The position numbers were made by a program, and so were the translations under genes. 64,000 bases of DNA from Nostoc sp. KVJ3 (GTDB lineage: Bacteria; Cyanobacteriota; Cyanobacteriia; Cyanobacteriales; Nostocaceae): positions 2,604,001 through 2,668,000 of the forward strand of contig NZ_WWFG01000002.1 in NCBI RefSeq assembly GCF_026127265.1, written 5' to 3'. Positions 61,801 through 64,000 of this stretch are shown piece by piece; the first letter of the stretch is position 1, and each line of letters begins with the position of its first letter. The notes under the pieces were generated by a model. It was not told the origin of the DNA. It worked only from the letters and a program-made list of their open reading frames with translations, and did no database searches.

Positions 61801-62228
61801 ACGATTCTTCCTAAAGCATTGTTGAAACTATTTTTGATAATTTGATAATTAACAGAAAAGGCGAATTTTCCCAAGGAACGAATTTGCCCGGCTCCTGCCA
61901 AAATTGAATCTGTGCCTCTTAACTGGCTGGGGAACCATTCTGCTAAATAATCATAAGAAGAAAGTTGATTGAGCATTGCTTTGGCGTTCTCTACCTTAGC
62001 CCAGACTTGCTCAGAAGGTCTAAGAGAAATATTTTGCTTGAGAACAGTTTGGGCTTCTGAAGCTTTGGCATTCTGCTCTGTATCTATATGTAAAAAAGAC
62101 ACAATAGGCAAAGCATCTAAGGAGCCATAAGACTCCACAATCATCCGACGAATTTTTATTAATATTTCTTTTCCAGTTCCACCTAGTCCTATGACTACGG
62201 TCGGTGTCATGCCTACATAATCTGCCAT
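58878..62228 (-). CDS. Large tubulin-like GTPase-family protein (Tubulin_2 type)
   Basis: This 1116-residue protein begins with a nucleotide-binding start VVIGLGGTGKEILIKIRRMI (residues 12-31). The tubulin/FtsZ signature follows as NIFIVCSLSGGTGSGMILDL (GGTGSGM at 171-177). The rest (about 400-1100) is mostly helical and charged, with no known domain and a possible coiled coil. It is far larger than FtsZ (about 400) or TubZ. The family has been noted computationally as tubulin-like but has no known role to my knowledge. It is co-directional with the zinc-ribbon/PstS gene (10 bases) and an XRE regulator (107 bases upstream). Confidence 0.83.
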   Translation of the reverse strand: MADYVGMTPTVVIGLGGTGKEILIKIRRMIVESYGSLDALPIVSFLHIDTEQNAKASEAQTVLKQNISLRPSEQVWAKVENAKAMLNQLSSYDYLAEWFPSQLRGTDSILAGAGQIRSLGKFAFSVNYQIIKNSFNNALGRIVGHEKFMLDKLGLQLDKGVNIFIVCSLSGGTGSGMILDLAYNLRDWVPPSAMPQTSAYLVLPGAFSGLGDRVIANAYAALMELNHYSRNDTRFECQYSSNASDRITSQSSQDVPFNFCYLVGNSNDKVTLPTLNSVLEMVAQNVFLDFSSGFSQYKKLVRDNIRKQWASPDSLGYPQSFIAFGLASIQFPIQRVLQACASRLAKRVVTWWENPTPAPGAMRDLIQTEILPSLNLSESDSQHQLLDSISLGNNMKPYTKEVADWVAVLRKRRNDLNIPFENLQRFVSVEQEKYSPHFNDGDTDPRRWSDYFQKMWDNLNRLKTQKRQELRQTVHQMIEDRFRGPKFVRQFLEVLLEVFNSYRSQFDQERQKTFLPKEQSAANALQVLLKQIDNHAKQFNPLNKKTVIEEDFNGIMQALQSIYTSKVEVKSRTLGVLLLDALKEEINSLIVDLTAFDRVIETLQTQLSDREQTYIRETGTLTVNGILLYNSKDVDQAFNQVLEGKTETIFQTVSQDVLEDLGTHLFDLYSFDTLRVKDIFERLLNRSVDEFIDKSQLQISTARKFLEQYPTLEQQEAQIKTTFEKSEPFLRFSQEQVNLGWDNKIEKRQTLIGIQGGNKPTDVAVGAILPQIRKSSTLTDKDIRPLNDPHHIFFVQEIGAFSLRLIEGMEKMRVIYRTISQADKNPLHTHQDYRQFQDIMPSSQEEVQVKQNLLLAKALGLIIQHENKVTGFDEIRFSYQDKQTGIDKVQVLGENWQKAEENLLNDQNRKVRDILADSLKKIGENATTKPQKQQLYQKLIACLKEIENTFIGGKDNPDYHKAEAALEEYIKQYSLMIISPSPNSSVVTEPKIISSPPQNNENLEKFRKLVVTCYKNGSPSSTELQLVEKFRQKYDISQAIAEQIIAEYTPKNTIENAIQEYSLMYQAFLENDNQIDLDEQAHLLDLQEELGLSNEQIARIEASIKTESNILNNRQN

Positions 62229-62334
62229 AATCTTTAATTAGTAATAATTTGTTGTTATATCAGCAATGAATAGCCTGATTGTTATAGCTGTATTGTTTTG
62301 CATTTAAGTTGCACAAAATAAGTATTTTATTGAA

Positions 62335-62583
62335 CTAATCCGGCAAATACTTCGCCAATAAATCCTGCCCTTTACTACCCATTTTCTCTAACATTTCCTC
62401 AACTTTTCCCATCGCTAACGGCGAGGGTTTAGAATGTCCATTTTCCCAACGGTTAATTGTGGTATAAGTAACACCTAGAGTAGGTGCAAACTGTTCTTGC
62501 GTTAATCCAGCCAAAAGTCGCAGATCGCGAATGATTTGCCCCACCTCTGGCTGATTGATAGCCAAGGGTTTTTTTATAGTCAT
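62335..62583 (-). CDS. XRE-family helix-turn-helix regulator
   Basis: This 82-residue protein is one HTH_3 domain (IIRDLRLLAGLTQEQFAPTL, then GVTYTTINRWENGHSKPSPL) and a short helical tail. It is probably the regulator of the tubulin-like operon that starts 106 bases downstream. Its operator is likely in the 298-base region shared with the divergent gene at 62882. Confidence 0.85.
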   Translation of the reverse strand: MTIKKPLAINQPEVGQIIRDLRLLAGLTQEQFAPTLGVTYTTINRWENGHSKPSPLAMGKVEEMLEKMGSKGQDLLAKYLPD

Positions 62584-62881
62584 TTAGATTTGAATCTTTA
62601 CCTTTTAGTTTAAATAGCTGATGCTATATTATTTGCTATATGCTAGCTATGTAAAATACAATACCGCATCAGTTAATATACTGAGAATACGTTTTGATAG
62701 TAATTATTTTGCTAAGTCAGTTTTTGAAAGAACCGCAGAGGAGGCAGAAAGTAGAAAGAGAAGCAAAAAATTGCTTAACTGAACTGTATTATTGATATAT
62801 AACTTGTACTTGTAGACAGATGTCAAGCCACTCACACTTTCGTTACAAGTGTAGAGAGGCTTTAAAAGATGGTGTCAATTC
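62584..62881. promoter_or_regulatory. Divergent promoter region of the XRE/tubulin-like module and the next gene
   Basis: These 298 bases are flanked by divergent starts. GCTGATGCTATATTATTTGC and TATATGCTAGCTATGTAAAA just upstream of the XRE gene look like promoter or operator DNA. CAGAGGAGGCAGAAAGTAGA at about 62737 is repeat-like. No RNA gene was recognised. Confidence 0.45.
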
Positions 62882-64000
62882 ATGACAGACAAACCCCAAT
62901 ACGAAATAGAGGTGAATAAATTAGTTAATTCACCTAGAGAATCTTTAGAAGTAGCAATCCCGGTTGAATCATCAGAAGAAAATGAATCGTCTGCATTAGA
63001 GTCTTTTATTACAAGTGTTGCGCACACTAGCAAAGTAGTTTTAGACACAGCAGTAGAGGTGGGAGAAGCGACAGTAAAACAAACCCACAAGTTAATTGAG
63101 GAAACAACTCAAACCACCGGTCAATTTGTAAATCGTCTCAGTGAAAATTGGCTGATTAGAAAACTATCTGGAGTATTAAATCTCCATTGGCTAATTAATG
63201 ATACCAATCTTGTTGATTTGGAAAAAGCAGAAGCGGCGGTAAACAAACTCAAGCAAAAGTATCCTAATGAATTACCCAGACAGATTGCTCACCGCATCAT
63301 GGTGGAAAAAGCAACTCAAGCAGCCACAGTTGGACTAACTACTAGTATTTTGCCAGGAATAGCAATTGCATTGTTGGCAATTGATTTAACAGCAACAACC
63401 AAATTACAGTCAGAAATGCTTTATCAAATTGCATCTGTCTACGGGCTAGATTTAAAAGATCCGGCGCGGAAAGGTGAAATTTTGGCAATTTTTGGTCTGG
63501 CTTTGGGTGGAGAGAGTCTTTTGAAAGCTGCGGGATTAGGTTTGTTGCGAAATGTGCCTTTGGCGGGTGCAGCGATCGCAGCTAGTTCAAATGCAACGAT
63601 GATCTATTCATTGGGGTATGCTGCTTGTCGATTTTACGAAGCCAAGCTAGACGAATCAACATCTCTCGCATCGCCACAGACATTGGCAACATTAAAAGCA
63701 GAAAGTGAGAAATATCTCGAAAGTGCGATCGCTCAAGAAGCCGTCATGGATCAAATTTTAGTTCACATGATCCTTGCTAGCCATCCAGACAAGACTTTAG
63801 AGGAAATTTTGCCAGAATTACAAGCTCTAAAACTCAGTCCTACCTCGTTAGAGGCTATTGCCCAAAATATCAAATCACCTAAATCTTTAGATATATTGCT
63901 TAATCGGCTGAATCGTGATTTTGCTATTCCCTTGCTGGCTCAGTGTGAGAAAATAGTCCAGCTTGACAATCAGGTTACACCACTTGAGCAAGAAATCATA
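62882..64000 (+). CDS. Uncharacterised membrane-associated protein, partial (runs off the window)
   Basis: From ATG 62882 the frame is open for 373 codons to the window edge. An acidic start (KPQYEIEVNKLVNSPRESLE) is followed by a helical segment (about 50-100, SKVVLDTAVEVGEATVKQTH) and a hydrophobic block (about 148-175, ATVGLTTSILPGIAIALLAI). A second hydrophobic block spans about 217-248 (GLGLLRNVPLAGAAIAASSN, then ATMIYSLGYAACRFYEAK). The pattern IDLTATTKLQSEMLYQIASV with Gly-rich hydrophobic stretches recalls EcsC/DUF697-like proteins, but I cannot name the family firmly. It is divergent from the XRE gene, and the missing C-terminus limits the call. Confidence 0.7.
   Translation, partial: MTDKPQYEIEVNKLVNSPRESLEVAIPVESSEENESSALESFITSVAHTSKVVLDTAVEVGEATVKQTHKLIEETTQTTGQFVNRLSENWLIRKLSGVLNLHWLINDTNLVDLEKAEAAVNKLKQKYPNELPRQIAHRIMVEKATQAATVGLTTSILPGIAIALLAIDLTATTKLQSEMLYQIASVYGLDLKDPARKGEILAIFGLALGGESLLKAAGLGLLRNVPLAGAAIAASSNATMIYSLGYAACRFYEAKLDESTSLASPQTLATLKAESEKYLESAIAQEAVMDQILVHMILASHPDKTLEEILPELQALKLSPTSLEAIAQNIKSPKSLDILLNRLNRDFAIPLLAQCEKIVQLDNQVTPLEQEII

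Noticed and set aside
58878..62228. Calling the tubulin-like protein FtsZ or TubZ
   Set aside because: It is nearly three times too long, and residues after about 400 match neither family.
62875..63090. Minus-strand frame at the start of the 62882 gene
   Set aside because: Shadow of the longer plus-strand frame that is open to the window end.

Overview
The window looks like chromosome of a filamentous, probably heterocyst-forming, cyanobacterium (Nostoc/Anabaena type). The evidence is: very frequent HIP1 octamers (GCGATCGC); heptamer repeats of the CCCCTGC and 'TGGGCAT' kinds between and inside genes; plastid-type genes (Ycf34, Ycf35, Ycf46); a three-gene pyridine nucleotide transhydrogenase; a LabA-like NYN protein; PilT; and moderately AT-rich DNA. 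The species cannot be named from the sequence alone. No rRNA or tRNA gene was recognised.

Layout. 0-5 kb: an RND efflux pump and its membrane-fusion partner, on the minus strand, with the pump gene broken by a frameshift. 5-11 kb: an HD-domain protein, a DppC/OppC-type permease and a UPF0182 membrane protein. 11-17.3 kb: small unknown genes, a Ycf46 AAA+ ATPase, an SH3-domain membrane protein and two PIN-toxin loci, one with a frameshifted AbrB antitoxin. 17.5-21 kb: the conserved block rpmH - rnpA (fused to a PH domain) - yidC - khpB - DUF177, which serves ribosome assembly, RNA processing and membrane insertion. 22-25.4 kb: pntAA-pntAB-pntB. 25.5-32.7 kb: an accessory island with two HNH endonucleases, a RloA/RloB (AbiL-like) pair with a stop codon in rloB, BrnT/BrnA, a PIN pair, a RelE pair and a DUF29 protein. 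These are separated by HIP1-rich repeats of one family. 32.8-42.6 kb: DUF2079 protein, rtcA, an FAD oxidoreductase, a dead ABC binding-protein gene, a TPR protein, an MpsC-like protein, a receiver protein, a CCA-adding enzyme family protein and Ycf34. 42.9-43.3 kb: a six-repeat CRISPR array without cas genes. 43.4-57.7 kb: a phytase-like exported protein, PilT, a phosphatase/methyltransferase-like pair, DUF2997-Ycf35-ferredoxin, YiaA/B, LabA-like/LptC, MetG, and a lysophospholipid-type acyltransferase followed by an alpha/beta hydrolase. 57.7-64 kb: a module of a 1116-residue tubulin-like protein, a membrane-anchored zinc-ribbon/PstS-like protein and an XRE regulator, with a divergent membrane protein that runs off the window.

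Main points of interest. The tubulin-like/zinc-ribbon-PstS module is the best candidate for an undescribed system. Two unrelated genes (RND pump and AbrB antitoxin) are broken at the same GGGGGGC heptamer in the same reading phase. rloB carries an amber codon at position 13. RnpA is fused in frame to a PH domain. Small mobile repeats sit inside coding sequence (UPF0182, PIN toxin, BrnT N-terminus, RND linker). Several MITE-like inverted-repeat elements lie at 40-51 kb.
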